Made by a program: the position numbers and the translations under genes
In this document: piece after piece, positions 1 to 7,895 of the stretch
Numbering within the stretch: position 1 is the stretch's first letter
Layout: each line of letters opens with the position of its first letter
Notes under the pieces: generated by a model
Database searches by the model: none
Seen by the model: only the letters and a program-made list of their open reading frames with translations
Told to the model about the DNA's origin: nothing
DNA from: Erythrobacter litoralis HTCC2594
GTDB taxonomy: Bacteria > Pseudomonadota > Alphaproteobacteria > Sphingomonadales > Sphingomonadaceae
Direction of reading: 5' to 3'
DNA: 64,000 bases
NCBI RefSeq assembly: GCF_000013005.1
Contig: NC_007722.1
Coordinates: forward strand, 1,245,501 to 1,309,500

Positions 1-1
1 C

Positions 2-439
2 GAGGCGGCCAAGCAGGAAACGCTCTACGCCAAGGCCGAGACGCAAAACGTCCGGCGCCGGATGGAGAAGGACATCCAGGACGCGCGCACCTATGCCGCG
101 ACCGGTTTTGCGCGCGATATCCTGTCCATCGCAGACAACCTGGCGCGCGCGATCGATGCCATTCCGCAGGAGCTGCGCGAAGACGAGAAGTTCAAGGGAC
201 TGGTCGCCGGTATCGAGGCCACGCAGCGCGAACTCGACAAGGTCTTTGCGCAGCACGGCGTCAGCCGCATCGCCGCCATGGGCCTGCCGCTCGACCCCAA
301 CCAGCATCAGGCGATGATGGAAGTCCCGACCGACGAAGTCGAACCGGGCACCATCGTGCAGGAAATGCAGGCGGGCTACATGATCCGCGACCGCCTGCTG
401 CGCCCGTCCATGGTGGGTGTCGCAAAGAAGCCGGACTGA
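2..439 (+). CDS. grpE: Nucleotide exchange factor GrpE (5' truncated by window edge)
   Basis: This is the C-terminal 145 residues of GrpE, the ADP-release factor for DnaK; the start lies before the window. The visible part begins in the long helix (reading EAAKQETLYAKAET) and continues through the four-helix region. It ends in the typical beta-wing, with MMEVPTDEVEPG and the terminal block MIRDRLLRPSMVGVAKK. An internal ATG at 62 is not the start, because the reading frame and GrpE-like helix continue upstream to the edge. Its partners dnaK and dnaJ lie 5.5 kb downstream on the same strand, separated by unrelated genes, so it is probably transcribed separately from them. Confidence 0.95.
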   Translation, partial: EAAKQETLYAKAETQNVRRRMEKDIQDARTYAATGFARDILSIADNLARAIDAIPQELREDEKFKGLVAGIEATQRELDKVFAQHGVSRIAAMGLPLDPNQHQAMMEVPTDEVEPGTIVQEMQAGYMIRDRLLRPSMVGVAKKPD

Positions 440-448
440 TCGGGGCGG

Positions 449-1114
449 TTAGAGCTTAGGTAGCTCCGTTGCCTCGATGGCCGCGATGACCTCCGCATTC
501 ACCTGCGCCTTGTTACCGGCGAAGGCGGGCAGCTTCATGCCTTCGAAAAAGGCCGGAAGCGCAGCGCGTTCGGCGTCGAGATCGCCGGGATCGACCAGTT
601 TGTCGAGATAGCCGACGCGCAGGGCTTCTTCGGGATCGAACATCATGCCCGTGCCGATCGCCTTGCGACCCGAAGGCGCGAGCCGGCGCGTGGCGAGCGC
701 GATGCTGTAAGCAGGCAAAACAAGCCCGATCATCGTTTCGTTCATGCCGATTTTAAAGTCGCCGCGGATGCCTATCGCGCGGTCGGATGCCATCATTAGG
801 AACGCGCCCGCCGGGAAGGCATTGCCGGTGCAGATCGTCACGACCGGTGCGGGATGCCGCAAGATGGCAAGGATAGCATCCTGTCCCGCCTGCAGAAGCT
901 TCAATGCCGCGTCTGCACCCTTTGCGAAAGTCTTGAGATCGAAGCCGGCCGAGAAGAGCCCCGGTTTGCCTTCAAGAACGACTGGCTGTTGCTTTGCCGC
1001 TGCCTTACCGAGCACCTCCTGCAGCCGGTCGAGCATTGGCATGGAGATGTCGTTGACCTTTCCATCGTCCATCCGTGCATGAATTGCCGCGCCAAGTTCG
1101 GTTGTTTCGATCAT
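449..1114 (-). CDS. Enoyl-CoA hydratase/isomerase (crotonase) family protein
   Basis: A 221-residue crotonase-fold protein. The family acts on acyl-CoA thioesters with an oxyanion hole made by two backbone amides. The first oxyanion segment (GLFSAGFDLKTF, about residue 52) and the second (GNAFPAGAFLMMASD, about residue 97) are both visible. In place of the usual glutamate and glycine-rich catalytic segment it has NETMIGLVLPAYSIALA, and it is shorter than classical hydratases (about 260 residues), so the reaction cannot be assigned. It is convergent with grpE and divergent from the DUF885 gene. The ATG at 1114 gives a normal crotonase N terminus. Confidence 0.85.
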   Translation of the reverse strand: MIETTELGAAIHARMDDGKVNDISMPMLDRLQEVLGKAAAKQQPVVLEGKPGLFSAGFDLKTFAKGADAALKLLQAGQDAILAILRHPAPVVTICTGNAFPAGAFLMMASDRAIGIRGDFKIGMNETMIGLVLPAYSIALATRRLAPSGRKAIGTGMMFDPEEALRVGYLDKLVDPGDLDAERAALPAFFEGMKLPAFAGNKAQVNAEVIAAIEATELPKL

Positions 1115-1191
1115 CGGGAGCTCTCTTGTGGCAGGTGCTTTGGCGAGGTGTTAGGGAACCACTGGCGCGGAGGAAAGCCGCCGCGCTCGAA

Positions 1192-2958
1192 ATGAAGGAA
1201 TGCCCGTTGAAAACACTCCGCCTCGCCATAATCGCATGTGCACTGGCCTATGGTGCGCCCGCCGTCGCATCGCCTTCAACCGACGAGGCGCTTCGTGCCC
1301 TGACCGACAGCTATTTCGAATACCGTGTCGAGCAATCGGGGCGCGTGCTCAACGAAGATGGCAGCACGGAGGATGGGGCGAAGCTTCCCTCGGTTACGGC
1401 ACAGTCGCAGACGGTTCAGGCAGAGCGCGCTGAAGCGTTCCTTCGCGAACTGGACGGTCTCGATGGCGAGGCGATGGGCGATGCGGCAAAGATCGATGCT
1501 GCGGTTTTCCGCACGCTTCTCAACGCAGAGATCGGCGATGCGCGCTTCCGCGAGTGGGAGATGCCATTCGATAGCGACAACAATTTCTGGAGCTATCTGG
1601 CGGGGCGAAGCGGCTTTCGCACGGTCGAGGAATATGAGCGCTACATCGCCAGAATGCGCGACCTCCCGCGCTATTTTTCGGAGCACATTGCCAATGCCCG
1701 AGCCGGGCTGGCGCGTGGTTTTTCGGTGCCGCGAGTAACGCTGGAAGGACGTGATGCCTCGCTAGCTGCCTATGTCGTCGAGGATCCGCAGAGCAGCCCC
1801 TTCTGGGTGCCTTTCGCACAAATGCCGGAGAGCTTTTCCGCCAGCGATACCAACCGGTTGAATGCGGCGGGACGCGCTGCAATCGAAGAGGCGGTGACCC
1901 CGGCCTATGCAGAGGTGCTCACTTTCTTGCGCGATACATATCTGTCCAACACACGGACGACACTCGCGGCCAACGAGATGCCCGATGGCCCTGCCTATTA
2001 CGCGCAGCAGATCAGGCAATACACGACCCTCGATCTGAGCGCCGAAGAGATTCACCAGATCGGCCTGTCCGAAGTGACTCGTATCACTGCCGAAATGGAG
2101 AGGGTGAAAGAGGACGCAGGGTTCGAGGGCTCGCTTGAAGAATTCGTGCAGTTCCTCCGTACCGATCCGCAATTCGTCGCTAAAACACCCGATGAGTTGA
2201 TGGGTGTCTCGGCCTATGTCGCGAAGCGAACCGACATGAAGCTCGGTGACTATTTCGGTTTCCTCCCGCGCCACCGCTTCGGCATCGTCGAAGTCGATCC
2301 GGCTATCGCGCCGTTCTACACGGCTGGCCGTGGCGGCTACGAGGCATGCCAGATGAACACTTACGACCTGCCGTCGCGCCCGCTCTACAACATCCCCGCG
2401 CTGACGTTGCACGAATGCGCGCCGGGTCACAGTTTCCAGGCGGCGATCGCCGACGAACAACCTGAAGCGTCGCCCTTCCGCCGCCGGACATATTTCTCAG
2501 GCTTCGGCGAGGGCTGGGGGCTTTACGTCGAGTATCTCGGCAACGAGATGGGCATCTATCGCACCCCCTACGAGAAATTCGGCCAGCTGAGCTACGAGAT
2601 GTGGCGCGCCGTGCGGCTCGTGGTCGACACCGGTATCCACCACTACGGCTGGAGCCGCGAGCAGGCGATCGACTATCTGGCGTCGCGAACTGCACTATCG
2701 ACCCACGAGGTCAACACCGAGATCGATCGCTACATCAGCTGGCCCGGCCAGGCGCTGGCCTACAAGCTCGGCGAAATGACCATGCGCCGTGTCCGCGCCA
2801 AGGCTGAGCGGGAGCTTGGCGAGGCTTTCGACATCCGCAAATTTCACGACGTGGTGCTGTCGCTCGGTTCGGTGCCATTGCCCGTTCTCGAACAGCGCAT
2901 CGACGCGTTCATCGCAGATGGTGGGCAGGGTTTGGAAGGTGTTGAATACAGACAATAA
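1192..2958 (+). CDS. DUF885 family secreted metallopeptidase-like protein
   Basis: A protein of about 588 residues with an N-terminal hydrophobic signal segment (LAIIACALAYGAPAVAS). The frame is open further upstream, but the ATG at 1192 or the TTG at 1207 gives a proper signal peptide and avoids overlapping the divergent crotonase gene. It carries the DUF885 zinc motif HECAPGH at about residues 407-413, with a downstream EGWGLYVEYLGNE segment that would supply the third ligand. DUF885 proteins are predicted gluzincin-like peptidases; the substrate is unknown. It ends one base before the stop of the convergent small gene. Catalytic activity is inferred from the motif only. Confidence 0.88.
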   Translation: MKECPLKTLRLAIIACALAYGAPAVASPSTDEALRALTDSYFEYRVEQSGRVLNEDGSTEDGAKLPSVTAQSQTVQAERAEAFLRELDGLDGEAMGDAAKIDAAVFRTLLNAEIGDARFREWEMPFDSDNNFWSYLAGRSGFRTVEEYERYIARMRDLPRYFSEHIANARAGLARGFSVPRVTLEGRDASLAAYVVEDPQSSPFWVPFAQMPESFSASDTNRLNAAGRAAIEEAVTPAYAEVLTFLRDTYLSNTRTTLAANEMPDGPAYYAQQIRQYTTLDLSAEEIHQIGLSEVTRITAEMERVKEDAGFEGSLEEFVQFLRTDPQFVAKTPDELMGVSAYVAKRTDMKLGDYFGFLPRHRFGIVEVDPAIAPFYTAGRGGYEACQMNTYDLPSRPLYNIPALTLHECAPGHSFQAAIADEQPEASPFRRRTYFSGFGEGWGLYVEYLGNEMGIYRTPYEKFGQLSYEMWRAVRLVVDTGIHHYGWSREQAIDYLASRTALSTHEVNTEIDRYISWPGQALAYKLGEMTMRRVRAKAERELGEAFDIRKFHDVVLSLGSVPLPVLEQRIDAFIADGGQGLEGVEYRQ

Positions 2959-2959
2959 G

Positions 2960-3421
2960 TCAGGCGGCGGCTTGCCGAGCCAATTGGGGCACCTTGTTCT
3001 GAACGACCAATTTCCGCTCGATGCGGGAGATTTCTTCTGTGACCGCTTGCAGATCGGAAAGCGAAAGAATCAGGCCTTTGCGGCCGAACCGTGGTTGGCT
3101 CTGCACATTTGAAAAACAAGCATGCAGATTGGCGTGCACACTGATCAGTTCCATGCGGCTGTGAACAATACCGCAGCGGATGCTGCCCAGATTTTTTAGC
3201 TCTTTAAGCAAGCCTTCGATTCGAGCCTTTTCAGCCTTGGGATACTGCGGTGCGGCGGGAGCCTTAAGCATGGCCTCTATGTTTGCAGACAGCATTACCG
3301 CAGGCGATTTTCCAATCGAAGCAAGTAACCGACGCACAGCAATGTCAGCGGCATTGTGCGCGTCGATAAACTCACTGCGAGCGACGGCGAAATCTTTTCT
3401 GGCAGAATAAATGCGCTCCAT
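2960..3421 (-). CDS. Hypothetical protein, possible HEPN-like helical domain
   Basis: A 153-residue, mostly helical protein that I do not recognise by family. It contains SIRCGIVHSRMEL at about residues 80-92, an R-x4-H arrangement embedded in helices that resembles the active motif of HEPN RNases and nucleotidyltransferase partners, although the residue after Arg is Cys rather than the usual polar Asn. It lies 39 bp downstream of the indoleamine dioxygenase gene on the same strand and could be co-transcribed. Base composition is visibly less GC-rich than that of the flanking genes, which hints at acquisition. No signal peptide or membrane segment is seen. Confidence 0.6.
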   Translation of the reverse strand: MERIYSARKDFAVARSEFIDAHNAADIAVRRLLASIGKSPAVMLSANIEAMLKAPAAPQYPKAEKARIEGLLKELKNLGSIRCGIVHSRMELISVHANLHACFSNVQSQPRFGRKGLILSLSDLQAVTEEISRIERKLVVQNKVPQLARQAAA

Positions 3422-3460
3422 TTCCTGGATAATGCGCAGTTTTTCCTGCCAAACAGTAAA

Positions 3461-4624
3461 TCACACCAATTGCGCCGCGTTCTCGTCGCGGTGCTTCTTC
3501 AGGTATCTCATGAACGGTGTGCCACCTGTTCCAACGTCCGGGTCATTGCCCGCGATGCTGCCTGCCTGCTTGTTGATGTAGCTCGCCGCATACTCGAGAT
3601 GCCGCGTGCGGAAGCGCGCAGATTGGTTGAGGCAGGCGTTGAACGCGTCTTTCAGGCTTTGGCTCGACGAACCTTCGACAAAGCTCCGCAATGTCGACTG
3701 CGCTGTCAGATCCTCGATAAACCTGCGGTGCTGGACCGGGCGGTAGCGATGCAGTTCGTCGAGGAAGCTCTTCAGCGGATCGTCGCTGTGGCCGACCTGG
3801 AAGACGGCATCCATCGCTGGGACGATGCTGGATTGCGAACCGGTCTGCCCGCGCAGCGCCTGCGGTTTTCCGCCAAGCTGGTCGACGCCTTCGTAAATCA
3901 GGCCGCCGCCTTTCAGCGCCGGATTGTTCGCCCAGCCGTGGATGTATGGCCGCACGCGATGAAAATAGATGTAGGGATCGCAGCGCTCGGGCATGCGCGC
4001 GAAGTGGGCGTAGATACGCTCCCATGCCGCGTCCATTTCAACGAGGAGCCGCTCTGCCTCTGATTCATCTCCGGTCTTCGCGGCGGTCACCAGCTTCGCC
4101 GCATTGTCGAGAAGCACGCCGGCTTCGGCCTCTATTGCGACGTGAATCATCACGAACCAGTTCTCGTCGTCTCCCCCGACGAAGTTCTGGTACATGTAGA
4201 TGTTGTCGAGCGAGATAGGGCCCGATTTGTCGAGACGCGCCCAATTGTCGAGCACATAGCCCGAATACGGCAGCAGCGGCGATTGTCCGAGACGATCGGC
4301 CACGGCGACGATGGGGCGGGCAAGATTGGCGGGCAAATGCTGTGACGGAACGTCTTCTCCCCAAACGTAGGCCTGCACGAGGAAGGAGAGATGCACCATC
4401 GCGGTGCGGACCTGCGCTTCCGGGGCTTCACGAGCCCATTCCTCGATTTCGGGATCGGGCAACCGGTCGAGCCAGTGGCGGACCCTGCCGGTCGAAAGCA
4501 GTCCGGAAAGGTTGTTTGCCGCGCCGACGATGTCGGCAAGTTCGGCGGGCAGCGTGATCTCGTCGATCTCGTAATGCGAAAGATAGCCGCGCTCGCGGCT
4601 CAAACCGTAGTCTTTAAGCTCCAT
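3461..4624 (-). CDS. Indoleamine 2,3-dioxygenase-family heme protein
   Basis: A 387-residue protein of the IDO/PrnB-like superfamily, whose founding members use heme to insert O2 into tryptophan (giving N-formylkynurenine) or to rearrange it. The distal part has the FLVQAYVWGED and LPANLARP segments. The C-terminal part has the proximal-heme-ligand region RTRHLEYAASYI (His at about 342) followed by the IDO signature GTGGTPFMRYLKKHRDE. Length and both motifs match full-length IDO. No kynurenine-pathway gene is adjacent, so the physiological substrate is unproven. The leader contains a strong hairpin (4635-4673) that ends about ten bases before the ATG. Confidence 0.85.
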   Translation of the reverse strand: MELKDYGLSRERGYLSHYEIDEITLPAELADIVGAANNLSGLLSTGRVRHWLDRLPDPEIEEWAREAPEAQVRTAMVHLSFLVQAYVWGEDVPSQHLPANLARPIVAVADRLGQSPLLPYSGYVLDNWARLDKSGPISLDNIYMYQNFVGGDDENWFVMIHVAIEAEAGVLLDNAAKLVTAAKTGDESEAERLLVEMDAAWERIYAHFARMPERCDPYIYFHRVRPYIHGWANNPALKGGGLIYEGVDQLGGKPQALRGQTGSQSSIVPAMDAVFQVGHSDDPLKSFLDELHRYRPVQHRRFIEDLTAQSTLRSFVEGSSSQSLKDAFNACLNQSARFRTRHLEYAASYINKQAGSIAGNDPDVGTGGTPFMRYLKKHRDENAAQLV

Positions 4625-4634
4625 TGTTGAGACT

Positions 4635-4673
4635 CTTTGGCCGGGCGCGGGTTGGGCCGCCCGGACGCCAAAG
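4635..4673 (-). terminator. GC-rich hairpin between the HExxH gene and the IDO-like gene
   Basis: The outer arms CTTTGGC and GCCAAAG are perfect complements, and an inner CGGGCG/CGCCCGG pairing extends the stem around a short G-rich loop. On the minus strand it follows the PCuAC/HExxH pair and sits directly before the IDO start codon, with no T-run. It may be a terminator for the upstream pair, or a leader structure that controls initiation of the dioxygenase. Confidence 0.45.
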
Positions 4674-4714
4674 CGGTATCAAATGCAACCTTTTCGCTCA
4701 AGCGGGTACAGACT

Positions 4715-5242
4715 TTATGCGGTATGAGTTCCTGGAAAATTCACAAGGACATCGAACGCTGCCGCATCGCCGATCCCCGCGATCTTTATGCCGGACCGGA
4801 GCCAGAATGCGTGTTTCACGATTTCCGCCTGTTGTTCGATCCCGTATTGCTCGAGCCGCCATCCGGGTTTGAGACTGTAATCGTATCGGCAGAACGGATG
4901 GCGGTGCAGCGGCAGGTACCATTTGCCTTTGGTCTGGCTCTGCCAAACATGTGTCATCTCGTGGATGAAATGTCCTTTGCCGCGCCAGTCTGCCGTCGCG
5001 AAGTCATCGCAATAGTTCGGGCCTTCGGGGTGGAAATGCAGGTGGCCGAGCGGCGCCATGGTGATGTGGCGCGGCTGAAACAGAAACCATTTCTTGCGCC
5101 GGATCCTAACCGCATCGTAGGCGATCGCCTGCCCGAAGACCGAGCGTGCGAGCTCGATCTCGCCATCGGTAAGCGGGCGTTCGCCCCCGACGGGGCAGGG
5201 GGCAGGCGGCGCATCATTCTCCGGTCGGCCGAGACCTTGCAA
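4715..5242 (-). CDS. HExxH-containing protein (often annotated Vgr-related)
   Basis: A 175-residue protein with HFIHEMTHVWQSQ around residues 91-103, a zincin-type HExxH motif, preceded by a His-rich stretch (HITMAPLGHLHFHPEG). Related sphingomonad proteins are, as I recall, labelled vgr-related, but nothing here resembles a type VI spike. No signal peptide is seen. The only credible start is the TTG at 5242, two bases after the stop of the copper chaperone gene, which indicates translation coupled to it. A soluble zinc-binding or peptidase-like role is an inference. Confidence 0.7.
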   Translation of the reverse strand: MQGLGRPENDAPPAPCPVGGERPLTDGEIELARSVFGQAIAYDAVRIRRKKWFLFQPRHITMAPLGHLHFHPEGPNYCDDFATADWRGKGHFIHEMTHVWQSQTKGKWYLPLHRHPFCRYDYSLKPGWRLEQYGIEQQAEIVKHAFWLRSGIKIAGIGDAAAFDVLVNFPGTHTA

Positions 5243-5244
5243 AC

Positions 5245-5721
5245 CTACCGATCCTCACCCGCCGCGCGCACTTCGGCGGGGAAAGTATAGGTCCCACCGC
5301 CGGAGACCGTGAGCGTGACATTCGTAGTGTCGCCTGGCTTCAGGTCGGGAGAAACGCCCATCGCCATGACATGCAGGTCTCCCGGCTTGAACTCGACCGT
5401 GGTCCCCTGCGTCAGCGCGATCGGGAGCGCTTCCATCATCTGGACCTTGAAATCGTACTCGCCGAACTGGTGCATCACAGCGCTTTCGGCCGCAGCGACA
5501 TCGGCCTTGCGGATCGTCAGTCCACGCTCGCCTTCATAGGAGAGATCGAAATAGACGGCGGCGGGATTGCCCTCGACCGGTGCCAGCACCATGCGCGCAT
5601 TCGTTACGCTCATGCCCGGGATGCCGGTTTCCTCCACAGCCGGTGCCTCGGCCGTTTCGCCGCATGCGGCGAGCGAAATGCCCGCTAATCCCAAAGCGAG
5701 CGCTGCAATACCCTGTTTCAC
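5245..5721 (-). CDS. PCuAC-type periplasmic copper chaperone lipoprotein
   Basis: A 158-residue lipoprotein: hydrophobic leader followed by LAAC with Cys20 as the lipidation site. The mature domain carries the exact PCuAC (DUF461) copper motif, His84-x10-Met95-x21-His117-x-Met119. In the family this domain delivers Cu(I) to the CuA centre of cytochrome c oxidase. It is the first gene of a two-gene unit with the HExxH protein and is divergent from dnaK across a 169-bp gap. A near-perfect palindrome lies 20 bp upstream of its start. Confidence 0.92.
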   Translation of the reverse strand: MKQGIAALALGLAGISLAACGETAEAPAVEETGIPGMSVTNARMVLAPVEGNPAAVYFDLSYEGERGLTIRKADVAAAESAVMHQFGEYDFKVQMMEALPIALTQGTTVEFKPGDLHVMAMGVSPDLKPGDTTNVTLTVSGGGTYTFPAEVRAAGEDR

Positions 5722-5740
5722 CGCGAATTCTCCCGTGTTG

Positions 5741-5753
5741 CGTGAAATTCACG
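5741..5753. promoter_or_regulatory. Short perfect inverted repeat in the pcuAC-dnaK divergent region
   Basis: CGTGAA and TTCACG flank a single central base. It lies about 20 bp upstream of the copper-chaperone start and 18 bp before the dnaK -35 element, so it could be an operator for the minus-strand pair. It is short, so chance is possible. Confidence 0.3.
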
Positions 5754-5770
5754 AGTAGTCCGTCCGATCC

Positions 5771-5798
5771 CTTGTGCCAAGGCAAAGCGCACCTATAT
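5771..5798 (+). promoter_or_regulatory. RpoH (sigma-32) type promoter for dnaK
   Basis: CTTG at 5771-5774 and CCTATAT at 5792-5798 are separated by 17 bases, matching the alphaproteobacterial heat-shock consensus (CTTG, 17-18 bases, CYTATnT). It lies about 90 bp upstream of the dnaK ATG. No CIRCE (HrcA) inverted repeat is visible in this gap. Confidence 0.75.
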
Positions 5799-5890
5799 CC
5801 GCCACATAATCGAGCTGCCGAGCGGCCTTGCCGACAGATGCGGGAGGCCCACCGCGCAGCGTCCAACACTATGTATGAGATGGGGTAGTA

Positions 5891-7822
5891 ATGACCAAAG
5901 TTATCGGGATCGACCTCGGCACCACCAACAGCTGTGTCGCGGTCATGGATGGCGGCAAGCCGAAAGTCATCGAGAACTCCGAAGGTGCGCGCACGACGCC
6001 GTCGATTGTGGCCTTCACGAAGGATAACGAGCGCCTGATCGGCCAGCCTGCCAAGCGCCAGGCTGTGACCAATCCGGACAATACGCTGTTCGCGATCAAG
6101 CGCCTGATCGGTCGCCGGTTCGACGATCCGACCACCAAGAAAGACATGGACATTGTCCCTTACGACATCGTCAAGGGCAAGAACGGCGATGCCTGGGTCG
6201 AAGCGGGCGGCGAGGAATATTCGCCCAGCCAGATTTCCGCCTTCATCCTGCAGAAGATGAAGGAAACCGCCGAGAGCTATCTCGGCGAGGACGTGAAGCA
6301 GGCGGTCATCACCGTTCCGGCCTACTTCAACGACGCGCAGCGCCAGGCGACCAAGGACGCCGGCCAGATCGCGGGCCTCGAAGTCTTGCGCATCATCAAC
6401 GAGCCGACCGCGGCCGCACTCGCTTACGGCATGGACAAGGACGAAGGTAAGACCATCGCTGTCTACGACCTCGGTGGCGGTACCTTCGACGTCTCGATTC
6501 TCGAAATCGGCGACGGCGTGTTCGAAGTGAAGTCGACCAACGGCGACACCTTCCTTGGCGGTGAAGACTTCGACAATGCAATCGTCGAATATCTCGCCGA
6601 CCAGTTCAAGTCGAAGGAGAACATGGATCTCCGCACCGACAAGCTGGCCCTGCAACGCTTGAAGGAAGCAGCCGAGAAGGCGAAGATCGAGCTTTCGAGC
6701 TCGCAGTCGACCGAAGTCAATCTGCCCTTCATCACTGCACGCATGGAAGGCGGCAGCTCCACGCCGCTGCACCTCGTCGAAACCATCAGCCGCTCGAAGC
6801 TGGAACAGCTCGTCGGCGACCTTATCGAGCGCACGCTCGAGCCGTGCAAGAAGGCGCTGGCCGATGCCGGCCTCGAAAAGGGTGGCATCGACGAAGTGAT
6901 CCTGGTCGGCGGCATGACTCGCATGCCCAAGGTCCGCGAAGTCGTTGAAAAGTTCTTCGGCAAGGAACCGCACACCGGCGTGAACCCGGATGAAGTCGTG
7001 GCCATGGGCGCTGCGATCCAGGCCGGCGTCCTGCAGGGCGACGTCAAGGACGTGCTGCTGCTCGACGTGACCCCGCTGTCGCTGGGTATCGAAACGCTGG
7101 GCGGTGTTTTCACGCGCATGATCGATCGTAACACGACGATCCCGAGCAAGAAGACGCAGACCTATTCGACCGCGGAAGACAACCAGAATGCGGTTACTAT
7201 CCGCGTCTTCCAGGGCGAGCGCGAAATGGCGGCGGACAACAAACTGCTCGGCCAGTTCGATCTGGTCGGCATCCCGGCTGCACCGCGCGGCGTTCCGCAG
7301 ATCGAAGTGACTTTCGATATCGACGCCAACGGCATCGTGAATGTCAGCGCCAAGGACAAGGGCACGGGCAAGGAACAGCAGATCCGCATCCAGGCATCGG
7401 GCGGTCTCAACGAGAGCGACATCGAGCAGATGGTTCAGGATGCCGAGAAGTTCGCCGAGGAAGACAAGAAGCGCCGTGAAGGTGCCGAAGCGCGCAACCA
7501 GGCCGACAGCCTTGTCCATGCAACGCAGAAGCAGCTCGACGAGCATGGCGACAAGATCGACGCCGATACCAAGTCTTCGGTCGAGGCAGCGCTTGCCGAA
7601 GCGAAGACTGCGCTCGAAGGCGACGATATCGACGCCATCAACGCTAAGGCGCAGGCGCTCACCGAAGTCGCCATGAAGATGGGCCAGCAAATCTACGAGC
7701 AGGAGCAGGCCAATGCCGCCTCTGAAGGTGGCGATGCAGGCGATGCTTCGGGCGATGCCAAGGAAGAAGAAGTCGTCGATGCCGAATTTTCGGAAGTCGA
7801 CGAAGACGAAAACAAGGGCTGA
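5891..7822 (+). CDS. dnaK: Chaperone DnaK (Hsp70)
   Basis: A 643-residue, full-length Hsp70. It opens with the phosphate-1 motif [17 protein letters not shown]. The ATPase domain carries [14 protein letters not shown] and [10 protein letters not shown], and then come the [14 protein letters not shown] linker region and the substrate-binding domain. It ends in the acidic tail [19 protein letters not shown], typical of proteobacterial DnaK. It folds client proteins with DnaJ and GrpE using ATP. It is preceded by a sigma-32-type promoter and followed 73 bp later by dnaJ, with a hairpin in between. Confidence 0.99.
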   Translation: MTKVIGIDLGTTNSCVAVMDGGKPKVIENSEGARTTPSIVAFTKDNERLIGQPAKRQAVTNPDNTLFAIKRLIGRRFDDPTTKKDMDIVPYDIVKGKNGDAWVEAGGEEYSPSQISAFILQKMKETAESYLGEDVKQAVITVPAYFNDAQRQATKDAGQIAGLEVLRIINEPTAAALAYGMDKDEGKTIAVYDLGGGTFDVSILEIGDGVFEVKSTNGDTFLGGEDFDNAIVEYLADQFKSKENMDLRTDKLALQRLKEAAEKAKIELSSSQSTEVNLPFITARMEGGSSTPLHLVETISRSKLEQLVGDLIERTLEPCKKALADAGLEKGGIDEVILVGGMTRMPKVREVVEKFFGKEPHTGVNPDEVVAMGAAIQAGVLQGDVKDVLLLDVTPLSLGIETLGGVFTRMIDRNTTIPSKKTQTYSTAEDNQNAVTIRVFQGEREMAADNKLLGQFDLVGIPAAPRGVPQIEVTFDIDANGIVNVSAKDKGTGKEQQIRIQASGGLNESDIEQMVQDAEKFAEEDKKRREGAEARNQADSLVHATQKQLDEHGDKIDADTKSSVEAALAEAKTALEGDDIDAINAKAQALTEVAMKMGQQIYEQEQANAASEGGDAGDASGDAKEEEVVDAEFSEVDEDENKG

Positions 7823-7845
7823 TGTCCTGATGACAACCCCCTCTG

Positions 7846-7870
7846 CCACCGGTGCCGCGTGCATCGGTGG
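7846..7870 (+). terminator. Intercistronic hairpin between dnaK and dnaJ
   Basis: CCACCGGTGC and GCATCGGTGG pair with one mismatch around a five-base loop. There is no following T-run, so it is more likely an mRNA-processing or attenuating stem that sets the dnaK:dnaJ ratio than a full terminator. Confidence 0.45.
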
Positions 7871-7895
7871 CGGAGCGGTTTGGACGGGGTAGGAA

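Noticed and set aside
4715..5242. A type VI secretion spike, as the common annotation name Vgr-related could suggest.
   Set aside because: No VgrG or other T6SS domain is visible; only an HExxH motif and a His-rich stretch.
5534..7864. A 776-codon minus-strand reading frame that covers nearly all of dnaK.
   Set aside because: It is the antisense of a strongly conserved coding gene, and its residues mirror DnaK codon structure; high-GC genomes give such frames routinely.
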